Shown: positions 1-6,269, counted from the stretch's first letter. The stretch: DNA of 15,168 nt from JAAYZH01 sp964479695 (GCA_964479695.1 CAYZSO010000045.1:1-15168); one strand, 5' to 3'. Made by a program: numbers and translations. The notes: generated from the sequence alone by a model not told the origin.

Positions 1-790
1 CTCCAAGAACGATCTAACGTAACTACATACCTGTATTTTTTCGGACTTCTGTTCAGGGATAGAGCCGAAGTTGGATTAGCTGGGAATGCTGAGCGTCATA
101 GAATACTCCAAGAACGATCTAACGTAACTACACACCTGTATTTTTTCGGACTTCTGTTCGTGGATGGAGCCGAAGTTGGATTGCTGAGGATGCGGGACCT
201 GATAGGGTACTCCAAGATCGATCTAACGTAACAACACACCTGTATTTTTTCGGACTTTTGTTCACGGATAGAGCCGAAGTTGGATTAGCTGGGAATGCTG
301 AGGGCCATAGTGTACCCCAATAACGATCTAACGTAACAACATATCTGTATTTTTCGGACTTCTGTTCACGGATAGAACCGAAGTTTGATTAGCTGGGAAT
401 GCTGAGCGCCATAGTGTACCCCAATAACGATCTAACGTAACAACATACCTGTATTTTTCTGACTTCTGTTCGTGGGTGGAGCCGAAGTTTGATTGCCGAG
501 GATATTGAAACTTATAGGGTACTCCAAGAACGATCTAACGTAACTACATACCTGTATTTTTTCGGACTTCTGTTCAGGGATAGAGCCGAAGTTGGATTAG
601 CTGGGAATGCTGAGCGTCATAGAATACTCCAAGAACGATCTAACGTAACTACACACCTGTATTTTTTCGGACTTCTGTTCAGGGATAGAGCCGAAGTTGG
701 ATTAGCTGGGAATGCTGAGCGTCATAGAATACTCCAAGAACGATCTAACGTAACTACACACCTGTATTTTTTCGGACTTCTGTTCGCGGG
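1..790. repeat. Tandem array of ~105-bp units (about 7.5 copies)
   Basis: Units begin at about 1, 106, 210, 315, 419, 522, 627 and 732, with lengths of 105, 104, 105, 104, 103, 105, 105 and a final partial copy. Each unit opens with C(T/C)CCAA(G/T)A(A/T)CGATCTAACG, runs through ACCTGTATTTTTTCGGACTT and then a GCCGAAGTT segment. The units differ by substitutions and single-base indels, so no reading frame is kept across the array, and it is best read as non-coding. The array continues beyond the left edge. A copy of the same family lies in the opposite orientation at the right edge. The function is unknown; it could be an intergenic repeat family or the end of a larger repeat-rich region. Confidence 0.95.
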
Positions 791-1055
791 TTGAAGCAAT
801 GAAAGCGCAGATTCAGCTAACAAAATCATAAACGCAAAGCAAAGCTGGTAGAGATAATTGAGTTTGGTGGAAAAAAACACAGAAGTACATTTTCGTACCT
901 CTGTGTGCAGTGTTTGGACCATAAAGGCTTCTTCATTGGCGATTAAAAGACTGTAGAACGAAGAAATGGACCTAAAGTATTTTGATCCGAACTAAGCTCT
1001 CGCATACTCTGGATCGGATTTCAAGGCAGAATCTGAACCTGATGCCAACTCCGTA
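791..1055. other. Gene-free stretch between the 105-bp array and the trpS-side repeats
   Basis: I see no convincing coding region here. The stretch holds a terminator-like hairpin for the minus strand (871-906) and otherwise unique sequence. An inverted pair ATCCGA/TCGGAT occurs near 985-1020 but is too short to interpret. Confidence 0.6.
871..906 (-). terminator. Intrinsic-terminator-like hairpin reading leftward
   Basis: The bases at 877-888 (ACACAGAAGTAC) and 895-906 (GTACCTCTGTGT) form a 12-bp stem with one mismatch and a 6-nt loop. Read on the minus strand the stem is followed by a run of seven T (871-877). This is the expected form of a Rho-independent terminator for leftward transcripts, and the only leftward gene nearby is trpS, whose stop is about 285 bp upstream of it. 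Confidence 0.6.
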
Positions 1056-1195
1056 CCAGCCACAGAACCTTACTCGAGCCCCAAACTGTTCTCGGAACTC
1101 CAGCCCCAGAACCTTACTCCAGCCCCAGAACCTTACTCCAGCCCCAGAACCTTACTCCAGCCACAGAACCTTACTCCAGTCCCCGAACCTTACTC
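1056..1195. repeat. 19-bp tandem repeat immediately downstream of trpS
   Basis: The core AGAACCTTACTCCAGCC recurs with a 19-bp period, with anchors at about 1108, 1127, 1146, 1165 and a variant at 1184; a further diverged copy is at about 1064. The last copy overlaps the trpS stop codon (1190-1192). The array gives a spurious plus-strand reading frame made of Gln-Asn-Leu-Thr-Pro-type repeats. Confidence 0.9.
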
Positions 1196-2287
1196 CACAT
1201 CAGCAGCGGGATCCTCGTCTTCAACCGGGGCTAGCAAACCTTGGTTGACGAAGTAGTCGATTCGCATGGAGTGCTTGACGCGGGCGAGGGTGGCGGCGGC
1301 TTTTGCTTGCGCCTTAGACGTACCTTCGACTAGGATGTCGTAGATGGCGGCGGGGTCTTTGGCCAAAACCTCACGACGCTCGCGGATGGGGAGTAAAGTC
1401 TCCTGAAGTACGTCGTTGAGGAAGCGCTTAACCTTGACATCGCCTAAACCGCCTCGGGTGTAATGTTCCTTGAGCTCGTCAAGATTCTTGTACTCGGGGA
1501 GGTAGGCTGCGAAATGTTCATCGGTTGCGAAGGCTTCGAGGTAGATGAAGACGGGGTTGTCGACGACATTGCCGGGGTCAGATACGCGAAGATGGTTGGG
1601 GTCAGTGTACATGGACATGACCTTTTTCTTGATATCATCCGCGGACTCGGAGAGGTAAATGCAGTTGCCCAAAGACTTGCTCATTTTTGCCATTCCGTCG
1701 GTGCCGGGGAGACGCATGCTGGCTTTGTTGGACGGAAGAAGAATCTCCGGCATGACGAGCGTCTCGCCGTAGATATGGTTGAAACGCTGAACGATCTCGC
1801 GTGTCTGCTCCAGCATCGGCGCCTGGTCTTCGCCGACCGGGACTGTTGTTGCGTCGAAAGCCGTGATGTCGGCGGCCTGACTGATCGGGTAGGTGAAGAA
1901 GCCTACCGGAATACTGGCTTGGAAATCGCGCATTTGGATCTCGGATTTCACAGTTGGATTACGGGAAACCCGCGCCACCGTAACAAGATTCATGTAGTAC
2001 GAGGTCAGTTCAAAAAGCTCGGAGATCTGCGACTGGATGAAGATGGTTGATTTTGCAGGATCGAGGCCGGCCGCTAGGTAATCCATCGCCACCTCGAGTA
2101 TGTTCTGGCGAATTTTGTCCGGATGGTCAGCGTTATCGGTCAAAGCCTGCGCATCCGCCAACATAATGTAGATTTCACTAAACTCTCCGGTGTTTTGCAG
2201 TTCAACTCGCCTTCGCAAAGAACCAACGTAGTGTCCGATGTGTAAGCGTCCGGTTGGTCTGTCGCCGGTAAGAATTGTTTTGTTCAT
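1190..2287 (-). CDS. trpS: Tryptophanyl-tRNA synthetase
   Basis: This cytoplasmic class I aminoacyl-tRNA synthetase charges tRNA-Trp with tryptophan using ATP. The 365-residue protein has the usual bacterial length or slightly more. The HIGH signature is at residues 16-19, within TGDRPTGRLHIGHYVGS, and the KMSKS loop is at 201-205 (GMAKMSKSLGN). PVGEDQAPMLEQTREI at about 150-165 is the family's conserved tryptophan/ATP-pocket region. The TGDRPTG start is typical of the Bacillota/mycoplasma branch of TrpRS. The last ten or so residues are acidic (EDEDPAADVE) and run into the 19-bp repeat, which supplies the stop codon. The ATG is preceded by an AGGGGG ribosome binding site. No T-box leader is visible: the leader from the predicted promoter to the start codon is only about 30 nt. 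The gene is divergent from the Crp/Fnr regulator. Confidence 0.97.
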   Translation of the reverse strand: MNKTILTGDRPTGRLHIGHYVGSLRRRVELQNTGEFSEIYIMLADAQALTDNADHPDKIRQNILEVAMDYLAAGLDPAKSTIFIQSQISELFELTSYYMNLVTVARVSRNPTVKSEIQMRDFQASIPVGFFTYPISQAADITAFDATTVPVGEDQAPMLEQTREIVQRFNHIYGETLVMPEILLPSNKASMRLPGTDGMAKMSKSLGNCIYLSESADDIKKKVMSMYTDPNHLRVSDPGNVVDNPVFIYLEAFATDEHFAAYLPEYKNLDELKEHYTRGGLGDVKVKRFLNDVLQETLLPIRERREVLAKDPAAIYDILVEGTSKAQAKAAATLARVKHSMRIDYFVNQGLLAPVEDEDPAADVE

Positions 2288-2320
2288 GAGAGCCCCCTTG
2301 TGCCACTTAGTGATTTTTCT

Positions 2321-2348
2321 ATTATAACGAATCTAGAGGGAAAACCAA
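2321..2348 (-). promoter_or_regulatory. Predicted trpS promoter
   Basis: On the minus strand a perfect TATAAT (plus-strand 2321-2326) sits 16 bp downstream of TTGGTT (2343-2348), about 33 nt before the trpS start. The -35 element falls inside the 18-bp tandem repeat, so the repeat array contributes part of the promoter. Confidence 0.65.
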
Positions 2349-2438
2349 TTCTAGAGGGAAAACCAATTCTAGAGGGAAAACCAATTCTAGAAGGAAAACC
2401 AATTCTAGAAGGAAAACCAATTCTAGAAGGAAAACCAA
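2331..2438. repeat. 18-bp tandem repeat, six copies, between trpS and the Crp/Fnr gene
   Basis: There are six units of AATTCTAGARGGAAAACC in direct succession. The three copies nearest trpS read AGAGGG and the other three read AGAAGG, a block pattern that suggests stepwise expansion. Each unit contains the palindrome TTCTAGAA or a one-base variant. The array lies in the divergent promoter region of two genes. Confidence 0.95.
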
Positions 2439-2450
2439 TGCGACAGCACT

Positions 2451-2479
2451 TTGGCCGAAAATATGAGACCATATATACA
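2451..2479 (+). promoter_or_regulatory. Possible promoter of the Crp/Fnr-family gene
   Basis: TTGGCC (2451-2456) and TATACA (2474-2479) are separated by 17 bp. Transcription would start near 2486, giving a leader of about 25 nt that contains the GGAAAGGG ribosome binding site at 2493-2500. The -35 match is weak and coincides with the abundant TTTGGCC motif. Confidence 0.4.
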
Positions 2480-2510
2480 CAATTTTATGCATGGAAAGGG
2501 CCTGAAACCC

Positions 2511-3206
2511 ATGATGGAAGGTTATGAACTTACGAATCACAAGGCAATCCCAATTCTCAATTGTTTAAGTGATGAAGAATACGAGAAGATCCGCGAACGT
2601 GTGCGGATTCATGCGATTCCGAAGGGAGAAGTGATCTTCGAGAGTGGCGAACCGGCTTCTCACATGTATATTCTTTATCGGGGAATGATGAAAATTTCCA
2701 ATCATCTTTCCGGCGGGCGTGACCAAATCCTGTATATTTATAAGAAGGGCGATTTCATTGGCGGGTTCAATCTCCTGTTTGGCGATTACTACGCCTATAC
2801 GGCGGTTGCTCTGGAAGATTCCTTCATTGTTACGATCACGTTGCAGGATTTCCGCAATGTGCTCCTGCATAATAACCAGGTTCTGGTGACGATTCTGGGC
2901 ATGTCCTATGATCGCATTCGTTTCTCGGAGCAGCTGATTGATGTCTTGTCGACGCAGAATGCTGATCAACGGATCGCGAAAATGCTTTTGCGACTGGGCG
3001 AGCGCTTCGGTATCGAGACGGATGACGGTCTTTTGATCAGGCTAAACTTAAATCGCGAAGAATTAGGTTCCTACGCCGGTGTCACGAGGGAGACCATGAG
3101 CCGCAAGATCCATCAATTTGAGGATGAGGGTTTGCTCCAGAATTTGCCGAAAGGTGACATCCTACTCACGGATCTCGAGGGCATTCAAGCGAAACTGGAT
3201 GTTTGA
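2511..3206 (+). CDS. Crp/Fnr-family transcriptional regulator
   Basis: This DNA-binding regulator has an N-terminal cyclic-nucleotide-binding-type beta-barrel (about residues 15-115, with the typical PKGEVIFESGEPASHMYIL stretch) followed by a dimerization helix and a C-terminal winged helix-turn-helix (about 150-225, LNREELGSYAGVTRETMSRK). I chose the ATG at 2511 because GGAAAGGG lies 10 nt upstream and the resulting 231 residues match the family; 2514 is equally possible, and the frame is open back to a TTG at 2451. The N-terminus has no four-cysteine cluster, so an Fnr-type [4Fe-4S] oxygen sensor is unlikely. The effector cannot be told from sequence. The gene is divergent from trpS and I see no operon partner. 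Family assignment is firm, specific role unknown. Confidence 0.93.
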   Translation: MMEGYELTNHKAIPILNCLSDEEYEKIRERVRIHAIPKGEVIFESGEPASHMYILYRGMMKISNHLSGGRDQILYIYKKGDFIGGFNLLFGDYYAYTAVALEDSFIVTITLQDFRNVLLHNNQVLVTILGMSYDRIRFSEQLIDVLSTQNADQRIAKMLLRLGERFGIETDDGLLIRLNLNREELGSYAGVTRETMSRKIHQFEDEGLLQNLPKGDILLTDLEGIQAKLDV

Positions 3207-3432
3207 GGTCGAGGGGAAGTTTCGCTCTTGAGCTTGCGTGGCTTGGTGGAGGGCTAGGCTTTGGCCAAAGCCGCCCCCAATCACCCTCAAACATTCTTTA
3301 AGCATCATTCGAGCACCCTTAGAGCACTATTCCTATAGCAAATTGATCTGCCTGAGCCCGCAAATTCTCTCCGCATCCTTGCCCCAAACACGGGGGTGTT
3401 TTGTGTGATAACAAAACGTATTTGGGCGATTC
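3207..3432. other. Intergenic region downstream of the Crp/Fnr gene
   Basis: No gene is visible. The region holds a perfect 16-bp palindrome, GGCTTTGGCCAAAGCC (3257-3272), not followed by a T-run, so it is not a classical terminator. It also holds a second hairpin, GTTTTGT (3398-3404) with ACAAAAC (3411-3417) around a 6-nt loop, just left of direct-repeat copy A. Confidence 0.6.
3257..3272. repeat. Perfect palindrome GGCTTTGGCCAAAGCC, full form of a dispersed motif
   Basis: The 16-bp sequence is its own reverse complement. Shorter forms sharing TTTGGCC or GGCCAAA occur throughout the window, including at about 1358, 2450, 8285, 8997, 11123, 11866, 12162, 13198, 13711 and 14286. It behaves like a dispersed genomic motif. 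Confidence 0.7.
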
Positions 3433-3555
3433 ATGGAAAACCTGCAAAATGTTCGCGCAAATTTCGTAATCATTTGCTATACTTCAATTAACTCATCTAC
3501 CAAGCAGTAGAAGGAGATTTCGGAAGCGTCTGACATCATGTGAGGCGCTTCTTGC
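3433..3555 (+). repeat. Direct repeat copy A at the left border of the DUF3800 cassette
   Basis: This matches copy B at 4975-5101. Identical blocks are ATGGAAAACCTGCAAAATGT plus TCGC (3433-3456), TGCTATACTTCAA (3475-3487) and a 41-nt core (3515-3555). On the plus strand it reads as an extended -10 (TGC then TATACT, 3475-3483), a small hairpin (TCTAC 3496-3500 with GTAGA 3507-3511), and a second hairpin whose arms GAAGCGTCT and AGGCGCTTC pair over 9 bp with one G-U. No plus-strand gene follows copy A; it ends just after the last cassette gene. Confidence 0.9.
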
Positions 3556-3565
3556 TATATAGGCA

Positions 3566-4093
3566 TTATATAGGCTTACCTTTTTGGCAATACCTATTAT
3601 ATTTATCCTTCTTTTTCTTTAGTGCATTATCATATTCAATGTAGAATGCTGTTATGAGTAACAGAAAGTTTTCTCTTCTTTCCAATACAATTAGATATCT
3701 ATCCTTCTCGTTCAGGAGATTTATCCTCACTTTTCCGTTTTTGAAATATTCTTCAAAGTAAAAAACACATTGCCTATTACAAAAGATATTATGATCTGTT
3801 TCAATAGTAGGTTTAATCCAATTTAACCTTGAAGCACGCTGGAAATCAGGAACTCTATCTGTTGTATTATCCGTATCGTAATTCCTGTGGGTCAAGTGAT
3901 AAAACGATGATTCTGTACCGTCAGCTTCTATAGGGTATTTTTTTAGGCTAATCGGCAAACCTCGATAAAATATCTTATTGTTATACAAATCCTTTAGAAA
4001 GATGTTTTTATGTAAATTGGGAAAGTAATCTAAATAGCAAGTTGCCATATTGAGACATTCTATTGGTTCAGGTAGGGCTGGACAGTTACACAT
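3566..4093 (-). CDS. Uncharacterised 175-residue protein, possible BECR-fold nuclease, partner of the DUF3800 gene
   Basis: I do not recognise this protein firmly. It is the second gene of a leftward pair, starting 7 nt after the DUF3800 stop behind an AGGTGA ribosome binding site. The N-terminal 30 residues contain four cysteines (C2, C4, C13, C19). The middle and C-terminal parts carry SSFYHLTHR (62-70), RASRLNWIKPTIE (86-98) and DRYLIVLERRENFLLLITAF (131-150), ending in a lysine-rich tail. A WI..I segment followed by RYLIVL and a terminal LITA strand resembles the pattern of phage-associated Barnase-EndoU-ColicinE5/D-RelE-like nucleases; if so, H66, R89 and T148 are residues to look at. 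That reading is inference. The base composition is far more AT-rich than that of the flanking housekeeping genes, and there is no signal peptide or membrane segment. Confidence 0.75.
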   Translation of the reverse strand: MCNCPALPEPIECLNMATCYLDYFPNLHKNIFLKDLYNNKIFYRGLPISLKKYPIEADGTESSFYHLTHRNYDTDNTTDRVPDFQRASRLNWIKPTIETDHNIFCNRQCVFYFEEYFKNGKVRINLLNEKDRYLIVLERRENFLLLITAFYIEYDNALKKKKDKYNRYCQKGKPI

Positions 4094-4100
4094 AAATCAC

Positions 4101-4790
4101 CTATTTTACTTTTTCAAGGATCAAGATATTGAACTTAGTATTGCTGTATGGAGTAGTATGAGTCAATGAATTTCCAGATAGCGAAATAATTTCGTTGCAC
4201 ACACTTACTTTTGCGTCATTCGTAGATAAATTGCGATTCTTATAAGATATTGCTCCTATTAATAGGTCAGCCAGCTGTAGAATCGAGTTCTCATGTGAAC
4301 GCAACAAAACGATATCATCTATAGATTCATACCTATCACAGGCATAATTACTTAAAATTTCTTTCAGTTTTTTTGTTTTTCTACTGCTTTTTGTGTCTTT
4401 GATGTCGATGAAAACTTTCAATTTATCATCTGTATTCAGAAACTTACTTATTACGTAATAGTACATCTTGTAGTAAAAATCGTCATGGGTTTGATTAAAG
4501 TCATCATGCCGAAGCTTGGATTTGTCTGGTAACATTACACATCTAAAAGCGAGCAAATCGTTATGGAAAAAATATCTGACCAAATCTAAATAATAATTCA
4601 CTTTTGAATTTGAAACCTTGACCCATTTGATTTCATTATGGAATGAGATGGAGTGCTTTTTCTTAATTTCCTTAATATCACTGTATACTGATTCTTTGGC
4701 GTAATCTGGGCAAGCCACAGCGCCGATCAACATCACGGTTTGACTATCATTTTCGAGATGGCAAGATTCATCGCAATATAAATTGATCAT
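4101..4790 (-). CDS. DUF3800 family protein
   Basis: This 229-residue protein matches the DUF3800 pattern: an opening strand with an Asp-Glu pair (INLYCDESCH, D7-E8), a conserved acidic position in HNEIKW (E53), a central FIDIKD stretch (D129, D132), and a C-terminal QLADLLIGAISY motif (172-183, D175). DUF3800 proteins are regarded as having an RNase H-like fold with clustered acidic residues, and are found in phages, mobile elements and defence neighbourhoods; the substrate of this one cannot be inferred. The ATG has a strong ribosome binding site (GGAAGGAG, 9-nt spacing). It is the first gene of a two-gene leftward operon. G+C is visibly below that of rpsU, proBA and trpS, which suggests transfer, and direct repeats bracket the pair. 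Confidence 0.85.
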   Translation of the reverse strand: MINLYCDESCHLENDSQTVMLIGAVACPDYAKESVYSDIKEIKKKHSISFHNEIKWVKVSNSKVNYYLDLVRYFFHNDLLAFRCVMLPDKSKLRHDDFNQTHDDFYYKMYYYVISKFLNTDDKLKVFIDIKDTKSSRKTKKLKEILSNYACDRYESIDDIVLLRSHENSILQLADLLIGAISYKNRNLSTNDAKVSVCNEIISLSGNSLTHTTPYSNTKFNILILEKVK

Positions 4791-4830
4791 TCAAATGATC
4801 TCCTTCCAGTGAAAACGTACAATTCAATCA

Positions 4831-4836
4831 AGTATA
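4831..4836 (-). promoter_or_regulatory. Possible -10 element for the DUF3800 operon
   Basis: On the minus strand GGGTATACTT provides a TATACT box about 40 nt upstream of the DUF3800 start. I find no good -35 hexamer at 16-18 bp spacing, so the promoter may be weak or activator-dependent. Confidence 0.35.
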
Positions 4837-4918
4837 CCCCATAAATCTTAACTAATCCCTTTTAGATTAACAAGGCAGCCAAAATCCAAAACCAAAAAGA
4901 ATTGAAAGACTCCATAAA

Positions 4919-4951
4919 TGCTTTGGTCTTGACTGTATTAGCACCAAAGCG
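4919..4951. other. Inverted repeat between the DUF3800 promoter and direct repeat copy B
   Basis: GCTTTGGT (4920-4927) and ACCAAAGC (4943-4950) form a perfect 8-bp stem around a 15-nt loop, extendable by a U-G pair. No T-run follows on either strand, so it is more likely an operator or structural element than a terminator. Confidence 0.5.
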
Positions 4952-4974
4952 CCAAAACTTGGTTGGAAATGGAA

Positions 4975-5101
4975 ATGGAAAACCTGCAAAATGTTCGCAC
5001 CAGTTTAGGAATGATCTGCTATACTTCAACGATCTTATCTACAGAGCGCGTTGTAGATAAAGATTTCGGAAGCGTCTGACATCATGTGAGGCGCTTCTTG
5101 C
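4975..5101 (+). repeat. Direct repeat copy B at the right border of the DUF3800 cassette, upstream of rpsU
   Basis: This is the partner of copy A (3433-3555); the identical 41-nt core is at 5061-5101. Plus-strand elements in order are an extended -10 (TGC then TATACT, 5017-5025), a 9-bp hairpin (TTATCTACA 5035-5043 with TGTAGATAA 5052-5060), and a second 9-bp hairpin (GAAGCGTCT 5069-5077 with AGGCGCTTC 5089-5097) with an 11-nt loop. A transcript starting near 5032 would consist almost entirely of these two stems. It may be a small RNA gene, a leader piece of rpsU, or an insertion-border sequence. Confidence 0.9.
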
Positions 5102-5129
5102 ATTGCATCTCGCATTGAAAAAATGTAAT

Positions 5130-5158
5130 TTGACCGCGTTAACAATTGGCTTTATAAT
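5130..5158 (+). promoter_or_regulatory. Predicted rpsU promoter
   Basis: TTGACC (5130-5135) and a perfect TATAAT (5153-5158) are separated by 17 bp. Transcription would start near 5165 and give a leader of about 80 nt before the rpsU ATG. It lies just downstream of direct repeat copy B and does not depend on it. Confidence 0.85.
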
Positions 5159-5246
5159 AAGTTCTTGCTAGCGTAATGTCGGTTAAGAAATTTAGGTTAA
5201 TAGACACTAACCAATATTCAAACAGCGCAGGGAAGGGGTGAATACA

Positions 5247-5420
5247 ATGTCAGAAATCCATGTGAAAGACAATGAGTCTTTGGACAGTGCCCTTCGCCGT
5301 TTTAAACGTTCAATCGCACGTTCCGGTGTTCTCGCTGAAGTTCGTAAGAGAGAGCACTACGAGAAACCCAGCGTCAAGAAGAAGAAGAAATCAGAGGCGG
5401 CTCGTAAGAGAAAGCACTAA
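5247..5420 (+). CDS. rpsU: 30S ribosomal protein S21
   Basis: This small, strongly basic protein of the 30S subunit platform is involved in initiation. The 57-residue product shows the S21 signature: MSEIHVKDNESLDSALRRFK, then RSIARSGVLAEVRKREHYEK, and a Lys/Arg-rich tail ending ARKRKH. I chose the ATG at 5247 rather than the upstream in-frame GTG at 5238 because S21 proteins begin at this point and GGAAGGGG (5231-5238) is 8 nt upstream. A strong promoter precedes it. It is followed at a distance by yqeY, a pairing common in Bacillota, although the 326-bp gap here is unusually long. Confidence 0.97.
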   Translation: MSEIHVKDNESLDSALRRFKRSIARSGVLAEVRKREHYEKPSVKKKKKSEAARKRKH

Positions 5421-5746
5421 TTTCTGTAGAAGATTGGCGGATGGTCGTGAAGGGTCATTATGGGTCATGAGATGAAGATCGAATGATGATCGCATGACGT
5501 CAAGTGATGATCGAAACCCTATCCGCAGTCTGAAACCACAGGAAAATTAATTGCCTGTTGCCGGAGAGTTCTGCCCATGGTGGTTCAGCTCGAGACAACA
5601 GGCATTTTAAATTGGGATAAGTGCTTGAATAGCGATTTTCGATTGGCATAACCAATTGATTGCAGCTTTTCGCTCGGTAGCAGCAAAAAAGCAAGAACAT
5701 CAAGCAAACACAAAAAGAAAACATAAAAACAAAGGAAGCAACAATC
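5421..5746. other. rpsU-yqeY intergenic region with a long-range stem
   Basis: No gene is visible in these 326 bp. TGCCTGTTG (5552-5560) and CAACAGGCA (5596-5604) pair perfectly over 9 bp around a 35-nt loop and are followed by TTTT (5605-5608), so this could be a long-looped terminator or attenuator after rpsU. Upstream of it are degenerate copies of ATGATGATCG (about 5470-5515). I see no clear promoter for yqeY, which may be read from rpsU. Confidence 0.5.
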
Positions 5747-6187
5747 ATGAGTCTGAAAGAGCAATTGGCACAAGATTTCAAAACCGCTATGAAAGAAAAG
5801 GACCTCACCCGCAAAGAGATCGTCCAGCTTGTTCGCGCCGGAATCCTGCAGATTGAAAAGGATCAGCAGATTGAGGCGGATGATCAAGTAGCCATTTCTG
5901 TAATCCAGAAGGAAGTCAAGAAACGCCGTGAGCTTTTGACAGAAATTGGTTCCGAGAGGCCTGATCTTTCTGAGAAAGCAGAAGCCGAGATCGCGATTCT
6001 GGAAGCCTACCTTCCGGAGCAACTTGACGAGGCACAGCTCACTACGATCATCAACGAAAAGATCACAGAACTTGGCGCCACATCCATGAAGGACATGGGT
6101 AAGGTCATGAAAGCGGTTTTGCCTTTGGTTCAAGGGCAGGCAGACGGCAGCGAAGTAAGCCGAATCATCAAATCGATTCTGGCTTAA
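5747..6187 (+). CDS. yqeY: GatB/YqeY domain protein
   Basis: The 146-residue protein is a stand-alone YqeY: MSLKEQLAQDFKTAMKEKD at the start, KKRRELLTEIGSERPDL in the middle, EIAILEAYLPEQLDEAQL (about 81-98), and GKVMKAVLPLVQGQADGSEV near the end. The fold is an all-helical domain resembling the tail of GatB, the tRNA-dependent amidotransferase subunit; the role of the free-standing form is not established, though a link to tRNA is suspected from homology. AAGGA lies 10 nt before the ATG. It follows rpsU, the usual order. The product is full length and normal. Confidence 0.95.
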   Translation: MSLKEQLAQDFKTAMKEKDLTRKEIVQLVRAGILQIEKDQQIEADDQVAISVIQKEVKKRRELLTEIGSERPDLSEKAEAEIAILEAYLPEQLDEAQLTTIINEKITELGATSMKDMGKVMKAVLPLVQGQADGSEVSRIIKSILA

Positions 6188-6199
6188 CCAACGTTGCTG

Positions 6200-6264
6200 C
6201 CATGGGTTCCGCCCATGGGGTCCGCCCATGGGTTCCTCCTATGGGTTCCGCCCGTGGGTTCCGC
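6200..6264. repeat. 13-bp tandem repeat, five copies
   Basis: There are five contiguous units of CCATGGGTTCCGC with single-base variation, starting 13 bp after the yqeY stop codon. They precede a second, unrelated array and then the terminator. Confidence 0.93.
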
Positions 6265-6269
6265 AATCG

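Noticed and set aside
1..790. Left array as a CRISPR
   Set aside because: Units are continuous repeats of about 105 bp with no short conserved repeat alternating with unique spacers, and no cas genes are present.
489..794. Open frame of 101 codons with 35-residue repeats in the 105-bp array
   Set aside because: It is open only where three units happen to be 105 bp; neighbouring units of 103 and 104 bp break the frame, and there is no ribosome binding site. It is a by-product of the repeat.
982..1248. Open frame rich in Pro, Asn and Leu over the 19-bp repeats
   Set aside because: It consists of the tandem repeat plus sequence antisense to the trpS end.
1463..2050. 195-codon plus-strand frame inside trpS
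   Set aside because: It is fully antisense to a certain gene, with no independent signals; it is a shadow of trpS codon use.
2288..2320. T-box leader for trpS
   Set aside because: The leader after the predicted promoter is only about 30 nt and lacks any T-box sequence.
3257..3272. Palindrome as the terminator of the Crp/Fnr gene
   Set aside because: It is a perfect palindrome but is followed by GCCCCCAATC with no T-run, and the same motif occurs in many non-terminal positions.
4975..5101. Type III toxin-antitoxin RNA array
   Set aside because: Such systems have tandem short repeats directly upstream of the toxin on the same strand; here two distant copies flank genes on the opposite strand.
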